Made by a program: the position numbers and the translations under genes
Source: Haladaptatus sp. QDMS2
GTDB lineage: Archaea; Halobacteriota; Halobacteria; Halobacteriales; Halococcaceae
Reading direction: 5' to 3'
NCBI RefSeq assembly: GCF_029338295.1
Contig: NZ_CP119791.1
Span: forward strand, 2,108,001 to 2,172,000
Length of the DNA stretch: 64,000 nucleotides
In this document: positions 27,189 through 37,011 of the stretch, piece after piece
Layout of the letters: each line of letters opens with the position of its first letter
How positions within the stretch are numbered: position 1 is the stretch's first letter
Notes under the pieces: model-generated
What the model was told of the DNA's origin: nothing
The model's database searches: none
Seen by the model: only the letters and a program-made list of their open reading frames with translations

Positions 27189-28371
27189 CGGCCCCCTCCG
27201 TCTGCGGTGGGGTCGCCCACGCTGGCAGGCGTTTTCGCTCCTCGCCCTCGAAGTCCGACGTGCCGGACATCGCCTGTATCGCTCGGGCGTCGTCGAGACT
27301 CCACACCGCGCCGTCTTCGTGAAACAAGCCGTTTACGACGCCGTTGCTCCGCTGGGGCTGAATCCACGCCGGTTTCACCATCAACGACCAGAAAAAGTTG
27401 CCAAAGCCCGTCTCGTGGACGAGCGGGGCTAAACTCGCGTAGTCAGGCGTTCTCTCGCTCGGTTTCGGTGCCGACGTGAATCCGCGACCACGGCGCGTCC
27501 GTTGCCATTCGGTAAGCCAGATTGGCGAGTCCATCGCGTCGTGGAGGACGGCGACGCGGTCGAGCATCGTCCGAAACGTCTGGCGGTCGCTCGCAAAGTT
27601 GTAGTGAAACTGGAGGATTTCGCTTCCCCACGCCGCGTACTCGGCGTTCTTGCCGAGGCTGGTCGACCCGACGGTGAGCGGGACGGTTCCCCGGTGGTCC
27701 GCGGCCGTAGCGAACATCGCTTCGGCGAAGGATTTGCGGATTGATTCCCACCCCGGTTCGTTCATCAGTTCGATGCCGAGCAACCGCTCGTCGTCGCGGT
27801 AGCGGTCCATGAACCAACGGACAAATCGCCGCGTTTCGTCCCACTTCTCTCGATTGAGCAGGACGATGCTGGATGGCGAACTGAGACCAATCGCCGTTCG
27901 TGGGTCGGTGTCTTCGAGACGACTCGGTTTCGGTTCTGCACCAATGGCGTCGAACAGGCCGAGAAGCACCGAGATGTCTCGGTCTGCCGCTGCCGCGAGG
28001 AAGTGGTCGAGGGCTTCCTCGTGCCCCTCCGGGTCGTCCTTCCACACTTCGTAACACAGCCACGTCCGAACGGCGTTCAGGTTCACCCGCTTTGCGTACG
28101 ATAGGTCGCGCTCTATCACCTCTGGGTCGTATCGGTCCCACATCTGATAGAGGTTGAACGCACGCGACGGAATGTAGACCGCACCGCGCACGTCGACCGG
28201 GTCCGGGTTGCGACGGTTCCCCGGTCGTTCTCGGGACTTGTCGGTTGACAGCGGCTCCGCTTCGGTCGAATATGTGTCGCGATGGCGAACCGTTCCGTAC
28301 CACGCCGTGCCCGCCACGCCTGAGACAGCCCCGGCCAGCAATACTTGTCGTCGCGAGATGTCAGGAGCCAT
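27181..28371 (-). CDS. Tat-exported glycoside hydrolase, GH5-like (clan GH-A)
   Basis: The 396-residue protein has a twin-arginine signal (SRRQVLLAG, R7-R8, then a hydrophobic stretch to about residue 25). A (beta/alpha)8 barrel starts near residue 60. The proton-donor motif is LLGIELMNEPGW (N204-E205) and the nucleophile candidate is E288 in WLTEWQ, as in clan GH-A cellulases and mannanases. The conserved HYNF and FWSLM segments also fit. The substrate is not predictable from the sequence. The export signal implies action outside the cell. It is first of a two-gene unit with the beta-helix protein and stands near a sulfatase pair. Confidence 0.82.
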   Translation of the reverse strand: MAPDISRRQVLLAGAVSGVAGTAWYGTVRHRDTYSTEAEPLSTDKSRERPGNRRNPDPVDVRGAVYIPSRAFNLYQMWDRYDPEVIERDLSYAKRVNLNAVRTWLCYEVWKDDPEGHEEALDHFLAAAADRDISVLLGLFDAIGAEPKPSRLEDTDPRTAIGLSSPSSIVLLNREKWDETRRFVRWFMDRYRDDERLLGIELMNEPGWESIRKSFAEAMFATAADHRGTVPLTVGSTSLGKNAEYAAWGSEILQFHYNFASDRQTFRTMLDRVAVLHDAMDSPIWLTEWQRTRRGRGFTSAPKPSERTPDYASLAPLVHETGFGNFFWSLMVKPAWIQPQRSNGVVNGLFHEDGAVWSLDDARAIQAMSGTSDFEGEERKRLPAWATPPQTEGADE

Positions 28372-28622
28372 CGCACAGACTCCAGAAACTGGCTGTCAGC
28401 CCTTCGTCGAAGGTTTTTACGGTGAGTTGAATGGGGACCATGAGTTACGTTGGGGGGTGCGCCGTCACCGTCCGCAGCTGACGCATATTCTTGTGTGAGA
28501 GTCTCTGGGACGATTTTTTCGGCCCGCTATTAGCGATTTTGGCCACGTTCTGGAAAGTGAGACAGACGGACAGGACCGCGGCGATGCGAACAGTTTTGAC
28601 ACCGGCCACAGCAGTGTGTTCC

Positions 28623-30086
28623 ATGTCAACAAGCCGCCCGAACATCGTCTTCGTCATCACGGACCAACAGCGGATGGACACCATCGGGGCGCTCGGAGCC
28701 TCGCACATGGACACGCCCAATCTGGACCGCCTCGCCGAGGAGGGTGTCACGTTCACCGACTGCCACATCACCGCCCCCTCCTGTGCCCCCTCGCGTGCGA
28801 GTCTTTTTACTGGACACTACCCGCACACGACGGGCATCTACAAGAACGGCGACCGGTGGACGCGTTCGTGGGTCGAAGACTTGCGCGAGAGCGGGTATCA
28901 CACCGTGAACGTCGGGAAGATGCACACCGCGCCGTACAACACTCCGCTTGGGTTCGACGAACGCTACGAGGTGGAGAACAAGGACCGCTACCTCGGCCCG
29001 GTTCCCGCGGGCGACCCACCGCTCCCCGGCGAGAAGTTCTACTTAGACGAGTGGGACCGGGCGCTCCAGGCGCGCGGCCTGCTCAAACAACAACGGGAGT
29101 TCTACCGCCAATGGGATGACTACGACGAACGCCTTGGCGCGTTCGAGTGGGAACTCCCCGAAGACGCCCACCCGGACGTGTTCGTCGGCGACTTCGCGGC
29201 GCGATGGCTGAACCACATGCCCGCGCTCGACCAACCGCTGTTCATGCAGGTTGGGTTCCCTGGGCCCCACCCGCCGTACGACCCGACGCCCGAGTACGCA
29301 GCGGCGTACATGGACCGCGACCTTCCGATGCCAACACGCTCTGACGCCGACCTCGAGGGCCAGCCACCGCCGCTCAAAAAGCTCCGAGCGCACCACGAGG
29401 CAGTGGACCACGACTCGGTGAGTCACGACGTGGACGCGAGCGAGGAGCAGCTCCACCGCCAGCGAGCGTACTACTACGCGAACGTGGCGATGCTAGACGA
29501 ACAGGTCGGCAAGCTACTCGACGCCCTCGAAGCGAACGGCTACGACGACACCGTCGTCGTCTTCACCTCCGACCACGGCGAGGCCCTCGGCGACCACGGC
29601 CACATCCAGAAGTGGACGATGTACGACGTCATCACGAACGTCCCGACCATCGTGTGGTCGCCCGACCGCTTCGAATCGCGCACCGTCGAGGAGTTGGTCT
29701 CGCTGTTCGACCTCGGGCCGACCGTCCTCGACCTAGCCGGCGTCGAAGCCGACCCGTCGATCGAAGCCCAGTCGCTCGTTCCCGCACTCGAAGGCGACGA
29801 CGAGTGGACCGGCCGCGACCAGGTGTTCGCCGAACACGCCCGCGACGGCATCCTCCGCGAGACACAGTTCATGACGATGGTGCGGACCGACGACTGGAAA
29901 CTCGTCCACTTCGTCGACGAGGAAGAAGGCCAACTGTTCGACCTGAACGCAGACCCGGACGAACTCGTAAATCGATGGGACGACCCTAACGCACAGGACG
30001 TGAAACGCGACCTCCTCGATACACTATTGGAGTGGCGGATTCGGAGTGGGGTGCGGTCGGCTGATTGGGCGACGGAGTTCAGGTGA
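28623..30086 (+). CDS. Type I sulfatase
   Basis: The 487-residue sulfatase has the modification signature C54-A-P-S-R58 followed by ASLFTG. C54 must be converted to formylglycine before the enzyme can hydrolyse sulfate esters. Metal ligands are suggested by ITDQQ (D14) and by the later VVFTSDHGEALGDHG. No signal peptide is seen, so it probably acts in the cytoplasm or leaves by an unusual route. ATG 28623 is chosen because the family always starts just before the PNIVFV strand. The formylglycine-generating enzyme is encoded 39 bp downstream. Confidence 0.92.
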   Translation: MSTSRPNIVFVITDQQRMDTIGALGASHMDTPNLDRLAEEGVTFTDCHITAPSCAPSRASLFTGHYPHTTGIYKNGDRWTRSWVEDLRESGYHTVNVGKMHTAPYNTPLGFDERYEVENKDRYLGPVPAGDPPLPGEKFYLDEWDRALQARGLLKQQREFYRQWDDYDERLGAFEWELPEDAHPDVFVGDFAARWLNHMPALDQPLFMQVGFPGPHPPYDPTPEYAAAYMDRDLPMPTRSDADLEGQPPPLKKLRAHHEAVDHDSVSHDVDASEEQLHRQRAYYYANVAMLDEQVGKLLDALEANGYDDTVVVFTSDHGEALGDHGHIQKWTMYDVITNVPTIVWSPDRFESRTVEELVSLFDLGPTVLDLAGVEADPSIEAQSLVPALEGDDEWTGRDQVFAEHARDGILRETQFMTMVRTDDWKLVHFVDEEEGQLFDLNADPDELVNRWDDPNAQDVKRDLLDTLLEWRIRSGVRSADWATEFR

Positions 30087-30125
30087 GGTTGGGACAGTGA
30101 ACGTCACTCTGACGGAGGAAACCAC

Positions 30126-31133
30126 GTGACTGCGGACGACCCCGTCTGCTGTAGCGCGTCGCGAAGTGGCAAATCAGGCGAGAGGCGCGAATCCGACGAA
30201 GCCGACGCCGTCGAAGCAGCGCAATCGACCGCGCCAGCCGCCTCCGACGATCCGCGGACGAAGGCGATGGTTCGTCTCGACGGCGGCTCCTTTGAGATGG
30301 GCACCGACGAGGACGTGGGCTTTCCCGAAGATGGCGAAGGCCCGGCGCGGGAGGTGACCGTCGACCCGTTCTACATCGACACATTCGCCGTGACCAACGC
30401 CCAGTTCCTCGCGTTCGTCAAGGAGACGGGCTACACCACCGAGGCAGAACGCTTTGGCTGGTCGTTCGTCTTCGCGGATTTCGTGGCCTCCGAAGACGAG
30501 GAACACGTCCTCCGGGCGGCCCCCGAAACCGAGTGGTGGGTGGCCGTCGAAGGCGCAAACTGGCTCTTTCCCGAGGGGCCGGGTTCGAACGTCATCGAGG
30601 ACGACCGCCTGACCCACCCCGTGACACACGTCTCGTGGACTGACGCCGTGGCGTACGCAGATTGGGCGGGCAAGCGCCTCCCCACTGAGGCCGAGTGGGA
30701 GTACGCCGCCCGCGGCGGGTTAGCGGGGAAGCGATTCCCCTGGGGAGACCAGCTGAAACCGGAGGGTGAGCATCGCTGTAACATCTGGCAGGGCACATTC
30801 CCCGAGCGAAACACCGGCGCGGACGGCTTTCTGGGGACGGCGCCAGTAAACGAGTACGCCTCAAACGACTTTGGCCTCTACAACACCGCGGGCAACGTCT
30901 GGGAGTGGTGTGCCGACTGGTTCAGCCCCGACTTTCACACGACCCCAGCGTACGACCACGACAACCCGACCGGCCCGCTCACGGGCGACGCCCGCGTGAT
31001 GCGCGGGGGGTCGTACCTCTGCCATCGTTCGTGGTGCAATCGCTACCGGGTCGCCGCGCGCAGCAAGAACACGCCCGACAGTTCGACCGGGAACATCGGG
31101 TTTCGCTGTGTCGTAGATGCAAAAACTGAGTGA
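30126..31133 (+). CDS. Formylglycine-generating enzyme (FGE, SUMF1-type)
   Basis: The 335-residue FGE-sulfatase domain runs from about residue 55 (MVRLDGGSFEMGTDEDVGF) to the end. It includes the typical EWEYAARGG, NVWEWCADW and the active-site pair in RGGSYLCHRSWCNRYR, two cysteines five residues apart that bind Cu(I) in aerobic FGEs. It oxidises the sulfatase cysteine to formylglycine with O2. The first 50 residues are a Cys/Ser/acidic extension of unknown use. The start is GTG 30126. It forms an operon with the sulfatase. Confidence 0.92.
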   Translation: MTADDPVCCSASRSGKSGERRESDEADAVEAAQSTAPAASDDPRTKAMVRLDGGSFEMGTDEDVGFPEDGEGPAREVTVDPFYIDTFAVTNAQFLAFVKETGYTTEAERFGWSFVFADFVASEDEEHVLRAAPETEWWVAVEGANWLFPEGPGSNVIEDDRLTHPVTHVSWTDAVAYADWAGKRLPTEAEWEYAARGGLAGKRFPWGDQLKPEGEHRCNIWQGTFPERNTGADGFLGTAPVNEYASNDFGLYNTAGNVWEWCADWFSPDFHTTPAYDHDNPTGPLTGDARVMRGGSYLCHRSWCNRYRVAARSKNTPDSSTGNIGFRCVVDAKTE

Positions 31134-31149
31134 GAACGGGCAAAGCCCC

Positions 31150-31356
31150 TCATTCAGCGTCGGCCGTCGCGCCGAACGCCACCCCCAGTCCGGCTCCGAG
31201 TGCCAGTCCCATCGCGCTTCCTAACGCGATTCCGAGCGCAACGTTTCCCAACACGACACCGACCGCCGACCCGAGGCCAGTTCCGAGTGCCATCCCGATG
31301 ACGATCCAAATCGCGAGCGACCCGTCGCCATCCTCCGAAAAAGTCAGCCCACGCAT
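31150..31356 (-). CDS. Small glycine-zipper membrane protein
   Basis: The 68-residue protein is made of two glycine-rich hydrophobic helices (IWIVIGMALGTGLGSAVGVVLG and GIALGSAMGLALGAGLG) with an acidic N-terminus. Glycine zippers of this kind pack tightly and may form oligomers in membranes. It is downstream of the universal stress protein with 3 bp between coding regions, so it is probably in the same operon. Function unknown. Confidence 0.65.
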   Translation of the reverse strand: MRGLTFSEDGDGSLAIWIVIGMALGTGLGSAVGVVLGNVALGIALGSAMGLALGAGLGVAFGATADAE

Positions 31357-31358
31357 TG

Positions 31359-32228
31359 CTACTCAGGTTCACCGACCGTGAGCACGGGCACCGGTGCCGA
31401 TCGAACAGTCTTTTCGGCGACGCTTCCGAGGAGGATTCGCTCCGTCCTGCGTCTGCCCGTCGTCCCCAGGACGACAACGTGGATGTCGTTGGCGTCGATA
31501 CAGTCGAGAATCGCATCCACCGGATCCCCGTGTTCGAGATGTTCTACTACATCGGAGAGACCGAAGGTCTCTGCTTCTGTGACGAGTTCTTCGATGGCTT
31601 CAGTTGCTGCTTGTTCGTGTGCTTGTTCAGGAAAAGCCGACCGAATATCGAAGCCGAGTGATGCGTCGTCCACGACCGAAAGGACGTGAGCGGTTGCGTT
31701 AAGCGACTCCGCGAGCGCCAGTCCATGTTTCGCTGCCCGGAGTGCGCCAGCACTGCCATCTGTTGGGATGAGCACATTCTCGTAGGGGAACACCAACTGC
31801 TCGTCGGGCTGCATTCTGGCGGTGAGGACAGGGACCGAAGCGAGACGGACGACCTTCTCGCTGACACTACCGTGGAGATACCGTGACAGTCCCGTTCGCC
31901 CATGGGTGGCCATCACGATCAAATCATGCCCGTACCGCTCGGCATACTCGACGATGGTGGGCGCTGGATTCCCCTGTACGACGTCAGTCTCGTACTCGAC
32001 ACTACGGGCCGACAAGGTCTTACTTGCATCCTCGACGATGTCTTCACCCTCCTCGACGAGCGCATCAACCACCGTGTTTTCGACGACGGTGACGCTGTCG
32101 CGCGTCGTATCTGCGACGAAGAGGAGATGGACCGTTGCGTCTGCCCAGTTCGCAAGCTCCCCGACGTGCCGGAGAATTTCACTACTGTCCTCGCTTTCGT
32201 CAACTGGGAACAGGATATTCTCGTACAT
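31359..32228 (-). CDS. Universal stress protein with two UspA domains
   Basis: The 289-residue protein consists of two tandem Usp domains (about 1-142 and 150-289). Domain 1 begins MYENILFPVDESEDS and ends with VMATHGRTGLSRYLHGSVSEKVV, retaining the G-2x-G-9x-G(S/T) ATP-binding pattern. Domain 2 begins YENVLIPTDGSAGA and ends VVLGTTGRRRTERILLGSVAEKTV, also with a near-complete motif. Such tandem Usps bind ATP and respond to stress; the target is unknown. Confidence 0.9.
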   Translation of the reverse strand: MYENILFPVDESEDSSEILRHVGELANWADATVHLLFVADTTRDSVTVVENTVVDALVEEGEDIVEDASKTLSARSVEYETDVVQGNPAPTIVEYAERYGHDLIVMATHGRTGLSRYLHGSVSEKVVRLASVPVLTARMQPDEQLVFPYENVLIPTDGSAGALRAAKHGLALAESLNATAHVLSVVDDASLGFDIRSAFPEQAHEQAATEAIEELVTEAETFGLSDVVEHLEHGDPVDAILDCIDANDIHVVVLGTTGRRRTERILLGSVAEKTVRSAPVPVLTVGEPE

Positions 32229-32364
32229 ACTCCCGATACAGACTGATACGGGAGGTGCTTTCTAAGGTGTTTGCACGGGAGAATGTTGTTACAAGCGGCG
32301 ATAGATGACAAAATTCCACGAACGCTCTCGAGTCACAGGTCCCCTCCAGTGCGTTCACGATCTG

Positions 32365-33855
32365 CTACCGTACCCCTTCCCATAGCGTCCGCTCGTTGGA
32401 CACGGGATCGTCGACGACCTCCGAGGTTGTATCGAAGTGCATGGTTGCCCTGCGACCGAAATTATACATTGGCCAGCCGCAATCTCCAGTAGTCGCAAAG
32501 CCGACCCACGCGGCGTGCATCGTGTCAGCGAGCGATTGCGGCGGGTTGGGTCCCCAAAGTGCCTCGGTCTCGTTTCCGAGCGTATCGAAGACAAAGGGAA
32601 TCTCTAGGGCATGGCACGCGCCGATGCGGCCGTTGAACTGTGGGGAACGCCAGGCGAATTCGTACATGTAGGTTGCCTGTGCGTTCTTCGCATGAGCGTC
32701 AGCCAGGCGGATCGCAGGGATACGCCAGAACCAGTCGGTCTGAATGGCTGCGAGCAGGTCGCCAGCACCGGCGTCGGGATAGAGATTGCGATACGTGGAT
32801 AACGCCTCTTCAACCGAAAGTCCGTATGCGGCGACAGCGCCGGACAGGGCCTCCTCAGTTATCTGGTCGATGATACCACTGGCCACCAAGAATAACCGAT
32901 GCTCGTCGGTGTTCGTCCCCACCAGTAGGTCGATATCTGAACTGGCACCTGCCTCGATGCAATCGAGTGGGGCCGCAGGAAGGACGTCCCCGTCGACCAC
33001 CGGCTGCCACGGCATGAAGGTAGCCACCACCTCACCACCCCAGCGCTCCGGGTCGGGAGTCGATTGCAGATCAACCCGTAGCTCTTCTTGCGCAGCCAGC
33101 ACGCGATCGACGGGGACATCGGCGATTGCCTCTCGGGTAGCTTCCACACCAAGTTTCTCGGCGAGATGCTGGGCAATCTGCGTCCCCGTCTCAGGCGACA
33201 ATACATGCTGGGCTCCTCCGCTCTGAGCGATGGCATGCTGGAACAACCCTTCGGCAGAGGGCATGGCGAGCAACGTCGCGACGCTCATCGCGCCAGCCGA
33301 TTCGCCAAAGATGGTGACGTTCTTCGGGTCGCCACCGAAAGCCGCGATATTTTCCTGCACCCACTCGAGGGCGGCGACCTGGTCGAGCAAGCCCAGGTTT
33401 TCGATGCCGTCGTCAAAATAGAGGAATCCGTCAGCTCCAACCCGGTAACTGATGGTCACACAGACGACGCCGTCACGAGCGAACCGACTACCGTCGTACC
33501 AGGGCGAGGCGCTTGTCCCGTGATATTCGTACACCCCGCCGGGAATCCACACCATCACCGGCCGAGTGGCTGAGCCGGGATCTTGGGTCCAGATGTTGAG
33601 CGTGAGACAATCCTCACCAGAGTCGGTGAGCTCCGGGAGGATTAGCTTGACCTCCGGCGGGTACTCCGGTTGCGGTGACTTCGGGCCGTAGGTGAGCGCG
33701 TCCCGCACGCCACTCCAGGGCGCAGGTGGTTGCGGGGGCTGAAACCGATTCTCCTCGTACGGTGGGGCCGCGAAGGGAATTCCCTTAAACACGCATACGC
33801 CATTGACCTCACTACCACGGACCGTCCCGGACCTGGTACTGACAAGCGTATTCAT
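32365..33855 (-). CDS. Carboxylesterase type B family
   Basis: This 496-residue alpha/beta-hydrolase of the cholinesterase/para-nitrobenzyl esterase group has an N-terminal VSTRSGTVRGSEVNGVCVFKGIPFAAPP, SGEDCLTLNIW, an oxyanion region WIPGGVYEYH (GGxx instead of the usual GGGF), the nucleophile in FGESAGAMS, and a likely catalytic His in ACHALEIPFVF. It would hydrolyse carboxylic esters. The gene sits 22 bp after a membrane-protein gene on the same strand and could be co-transcribed. Confidence 0.88.
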   Translation of the reverse strand: MNTLVSTRSGTVRGSEVNGVCVFKGIPFAAPPYEENRFQPPQPPAPWSGVRDALTYGPKSPQPEYPPEVKLILPELTDSGEDCLTLNIWTQDPGSATRPVMVWIPGGVYEYHGTSASPWYDGSRFARDGVVCVTISYRVGADGFLYFDDGIENLGLLDQVAALEWVQENIAAFGGDPKNVTIFGESAGAMSVATLLAMPSAEGLFQHAIAQSGGAQHVLSPETGTQIAQHLAEKLGVEATREAIADVPVDRVLAAQEELRVDLQSTPDPERWGGEVVATFMPWQPVVDGDVLPAAPLDCIEAGASSDIDLLVGTNTDEHRLFLVASGIIDQITEEALSGAVAAYGLSVEEALSTYRNLYPDAGAGDLLAAIQTDWFWRIPAIRLADAHAKNAQATYMYEFAWRSPQFNGRIGACHALEIPFVFDTLGNETEALWGPNPPQSLADTMHAAWVGFATTGDCGWPMYNFGRRATMHFDTTSEVVDDPVSNERTLWEGVR

Positions 33856-33877
33856 TTCTAAGTCTCCCTGAAACCCC

Positions 33878-34678
33878 CTACACAGGGGCTGGCGTCTCGC
33901 TATCGGCCGGGACCGTCTCCTCCTCGGAGGGGAGTGCGATGAGCTGATTGAACGCCGCTGCGAGCGTCGCGAGCGTGAAGACCGTCGTCAGCGCACTGCC
34001 GACCTGGGTGATGACAACGCCGACGACGCCGCCGGCCACCCCGCCGATGCCGAAGACGGCGCTCACGACGAGCTCGATGAGGACGACTGCAACGCCAAGC
34101 AAGAAGAGTCGCAGGCGGTGCCCGCGGGTCAACGCCCAGCTCTCCTGCATACCCGCGATGAAGTTTCGGTCCTCGGTCGCGACGTAGACGGTCCAGAACG
34201 CCAGTGCGACGAGCAAGAAGATGCCGGGGATGACGAATAAGACGAAGCCAATCCCGACGATTATCGCGAAGACGATGACGCCGACGAAGAAGTTCACGCC
34301 CGGCCACACGATGTTCTGGGTGAAGTTCGCTCCCGGCAGGCGCTCGGTCTCGTCACTCACGAAGGTCCGGAGTGCACCGATGGTGAGAACGATCGTTGCC
34401 AAGCCCGCGAGGAGTGAGACGAGACCTCCCACGACCGGTGGGACAGCCAAGGGGGCAGCACCGATCTCTCCAGGGAACGGAAACTCCGGCGGGAGAACGC
34501 CGCGGTCTGCGACCCACCGCGTGACACCGAGCCCGACGATTGTGTTGACCGTCGAGACGACAAACAGGACACCCACGAGGAGCAGGCCGTTCCGGGCGAC
34601 GGTCCGGTTGACGCCTCTCCGCAGGGCGGCTTCTATGTTTATCGGCATAGCGTGTATTCGTACGCTCTCGGCCGGCAT
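33878..34678 (-). CDS. Six-helix membrane protein of a haloarchaeal DUF family
   Basis: The 266-residue protein has about six helices, and the conserved-looking segment GMQESWALTRGHRLRLFLLGV sits between helices 4 and 5. This pattern occurs in the DUF7847/glycerophosphoryl-diester-phosphodiesterase-like membrane family. No catalytic site is seen. The start may be ATG 34678 or, more likely from the charge pattern, ATG 34648 (MPINIEAALRRG). Confidence 0.7.
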   Translation of the reverse strand: MPAESVRIHAMPINIEAALRRGVNRTVARNGLLLVGVLFVVSTVNTIVGLGVTRWVADRGVLPPEFPFPGEIGAAPLAVPPVVGGLVSLLAGLATIVLTIGALRTFVSDETERLPGANFTQNIVWPGVNFFVGVIVFAIIVGIGFVLFVIPGIFLLVALAFWTVYVATEDRNFIAGMQESWALTRGHRLRLFLLGVAVVLIELVVSAVFGIGGVAGGVVGVVITQVGSALTTVFTLATLAAAFNQLIALPSEEETVPADSETPAPV

Positions 34679-35027
34679 ATAGCGCTAGTCTGATTCCTGG
34701 CTACTGGGAATTGTCGAGTGTATCACGAACGTTCGACAGCCGATACCGAGCGTACTCCCAGTTCTTCGACTCGGCGCTACTTCGTCGTCACGTATGTCGG
34801 AGCGGGTACTCACCATCGTTGCAACTCCTGAGTCCACACACCGCTGGACGAGGTGTTTCGAGAACGTGTGGGACTGACTTCCTCCCACGACTGAAGTCGG
34901 GGCTTTCTCCTCGAACCACTGTAAGTGGATGCGGCGAGCCCCCCTCCGTCAGTGCGTGTCCAGCGGGCCGTCCGGGGGTGGGAGGCCTATATCACGTGCG
35001 GGCGTATCTTCCACCTTAGGTGGCACC
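34679..35027. other. Non-coding stretch with a transposon-end hairpin
   Basis: No gene is supported in this 349-bp gap. At 34884-34902 there is the imperfect palindrome CCCACGACTGAAGTCGGGG preceded by CTTCCT and followed by CTTTCTCC, matching the terminal hairpins of IS200/IS605-type relics elsewhere in the window. A promoter for the reductase-like gene at 35028 must lie in the last 60 bp, where ACCTTAGGTGG gives a small palindrome. Confidence 0.45.
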
Positions 35028-35591
35028 ATGAAGACGCAGTACTACACCGCGACGAGCATCGACGGGTATCTCGCTGACGAGGACAACTCGCTCGACTGGC
35101 TCTTCCAGTTCAGCGAACTCGACGGCATGGACGACGAGTACGCACAGTTCATCGAACAGATTGGCGCGGCGGCCATGGGGTCTACTACCTACGAATGGAT
35201 TATCGAACACGAGAATCTCCTGGAGAACCCCGACCGATGGCCCTACGACATCCCGACGTGGGTGTTCAGCACCCGTGACTTGCCGGTGGTCGACGGCGCG
35301 AACGTTCACTTCGTAGAGGGGGACGTTGCATCCGTCCACGCAGAGATGGTGCAGGCCGCAGCCGGCAAGAACGTCTGGCTCGTCGGCGGTGGCGACCTCG
35401 TCGGACAGTTCCACGACCACAGCCTCCTCGACGAAATAATTCTCAGCGTCGCGCCCATCACGCTCGCGTCGGGTGCGCCACTCTTACCGCGCACAATCAT
35501 CGACCCGCCGCTACGTCTGACCAGCGTGGAAAAATTCGACGACGTGTTCGCGGTTCTCACCTACGAAGTCCAACACGCAAGCGAAGAGTAG
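35028..35591 (+). CDS. Dihydrofolate reductase / RibD C-terminal family protein
   Basis: The 187-residue protein opens TQYYTATSIDGYLADEDNSLDWL, the RibD_C/DHFR-like N-terminal strand and loop. It has AAMGSTTYEWI and NVWLVGGGDLVGQF, the GG-type NADPH-binding loop. Family members reduce pteridines, riboflavin precursors or unknown substrates, and DHFR activity is not implied. The start is ATG 35028. The gene ends just before the right end of the TnpB element, so that element inserted next to it without breaking it. Confidence 0.85.
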   Translation: MKTQYYTATSIDGYLADEDNSLDWLFQFSELDGMDDEYAQFIEQIGAAAMGSTTYEWIIEHENLLENPDRWPYDIPTWVFSTRDLPVVDGANVHFVEGDVASVHAEMVQAAAGKNVWLVGGGDLVGQFHDHSLLDEIILSVAPITLASGAPLLPRTIIDPPLRLTSVEKFDDVFAVLTYEVQHASEE

Positions 35592-35715
35592 TCGGCGGAA
35601 CTCCGAGATTCTCCCTACGCGTCTTTCTGGGACATCGCTGCGCCCGTGACATCCTCCCCGTCGTAAACGACGGGGCTTCCCCGACACGGGGACTCAGGCC
35701 GAGTGCCTGAAGGTT

Positions 35716-36957
35716 TCAGTCCTGATGCGTCGTGAGGGTCATTTGCGCTGGTGCGCTCGTCTCACGGTGGACTGTGGCGGTGTCACAACCGCTCCCGTCC
35801 TGTGGCGAGTCATCGCCTGCCTGTTTCACTGGCAGGCTCTCTCCCCACGGGTCTACGCGACGTGCGATGTTCGCACTCGCGTTAATATCCGCTTGAAACG
35901 TCGAAACGTGGCACACCGGGTTCTTGCACTTGAACTCAGCCTGTCGGGGCCGATACCCGATGTGCTTGCACGAGTGGCACGTCTTCGACGTGTACTGTGG
36001 GTGGACGTACCGAACCGGAATACCCGCGTCTCGTGCTTTGTCCTCAATACGCCCCTGCAAACGGGCGAACGCCCACGAGTGCAGACGTCGATTCATGTAC
36101 TTCCCGTAGTCCAGCGACTCACGGATGTACGCCAAGTCCTCCATCACGATAACAGGGTTATCGAACTGTTGAGCGTACTCCACGGACTCACGAGACGCCT
36201 TCTCGATGATGTCCGTGAGTCGATTCTGGTAGTACGAAAAGCGTTCTTCGACGCGCCACTCGGATGCGTCTCGCTCTTGGAGGCGTTTCAGGGTGGTGAA
36301 CATCTCCTTGCGGAGTCGCTTGGCTTCCTTCCCGTTGATGAGAAGTGGTTTGGTGGGGGTGTCGTGTTGGAGGGCACAGCCCGTAACCAACATCGACTCG
36401 CCAATATCGAATCCAACCCGAGTCGGATTCTCAGGGATTTCGGAGGTGTCCGTGATTTCGTATTCGACGGTAACGTGGAGTGTCCACGTCTTCCGGTGTT
36501 TCTGCAAGCGAAGTTCGCCCACTTTGGTACCCGACTCGTCATCGAGCATGTCGTCCCACAATTCTTGCTGGTCTGGGTTCAGTCGGAGTGGTATCCAGAA
36601 GTTGGTTCCGCGACCGGGTTGCGGAACGTTCCAGCAGAGTTCGTACTCACGCGAGGAGTCGCGGTCGAACTTTCCAGCCCGATTCACGAATCGGAGCGGG
36701 TGGTCTTCTTTGAGTTCCTTCGCACGGTACGTGCGTCGGAGTTTTGGGACGTAGGATTTGAGAGCGTCTTTCGCTTGGTACGGCAAATTGTACGGAGTTA
36801 CCACGTCGTTCGTGGCGCTCATCGTCGTGCAACCGTTGTCGAACGCCTCGTAGAGTGCCTCTCGGTACTCGGTGAGGGTTTGCTGGAGGCGTTGCTCTTT
36901 GCACCGCGTGGGCGGTGCGAGCGTGGCTTCCAGCGTCTTGTTCGCGGTTGCAGACAC
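35716..36957 (-). CDS. tnpB: TnpB, RNA-guided nuclease of an IS1341-type element
   Basis: The 413-residue TnpB has all three RuvC acidic residues: D184 in VGFDIGESM, E273 in VIVMEDLAY and D357 in FQADINASANIA. The zinc finger is C327-x2-C330 with C344-x4-C349. The C-terminal tail (last 50 residues) is Ser/Thr/Gln-rich as in other haloarchaeal TnpBs. TnpB uses an RNA copied from the element's right end to cut DNA and so keep the element in place. Since the active site is complete, the protein is likely functional, perhaps also on RNA from related solo ends such as 9142-9178. Confidence 0.93.
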   Translation of the reverse strand: MSATANKTLEATLAPPTRCKEQRLQQTLTEYREALYEAFDNGCTTMSATNDVVTPYNLPYQAKDALKSYVPKLRRTYRAKELKEDHPLRFVNRAGKFDRDSSREYELCWNVPQPGRGTNFWIPLRLNPDQQELWDDMLDDESGTKVGELRLQKHRKTWTLHVTVEYEITDTSEIPENPTRVGFDIGESMLVTGCALQHDTPTKPLLINGKEAKRLRKEMFTTLKRLQERDASEWRVEERFSYYQNRLTDIIEKASRESVEYAQQFDNPVIVMEDLAYIRESLDYGKYMNRRLHSWAFARLQGRIEDKARDAGIPVRYVHPQYTSKTCHSCKHIGYRPRQAEFKCKNPVCHVSTFQADINASANIARRVDPWGESLPVKQAGDDSPQDGSGCDTATVHRETSAPAQMTLTTHQD

Positions 36958-37011
36958 AGTAACCTGTACGAATTAGACACACTTAAACGTAACTAATACG
37001 TAACACAGGAC

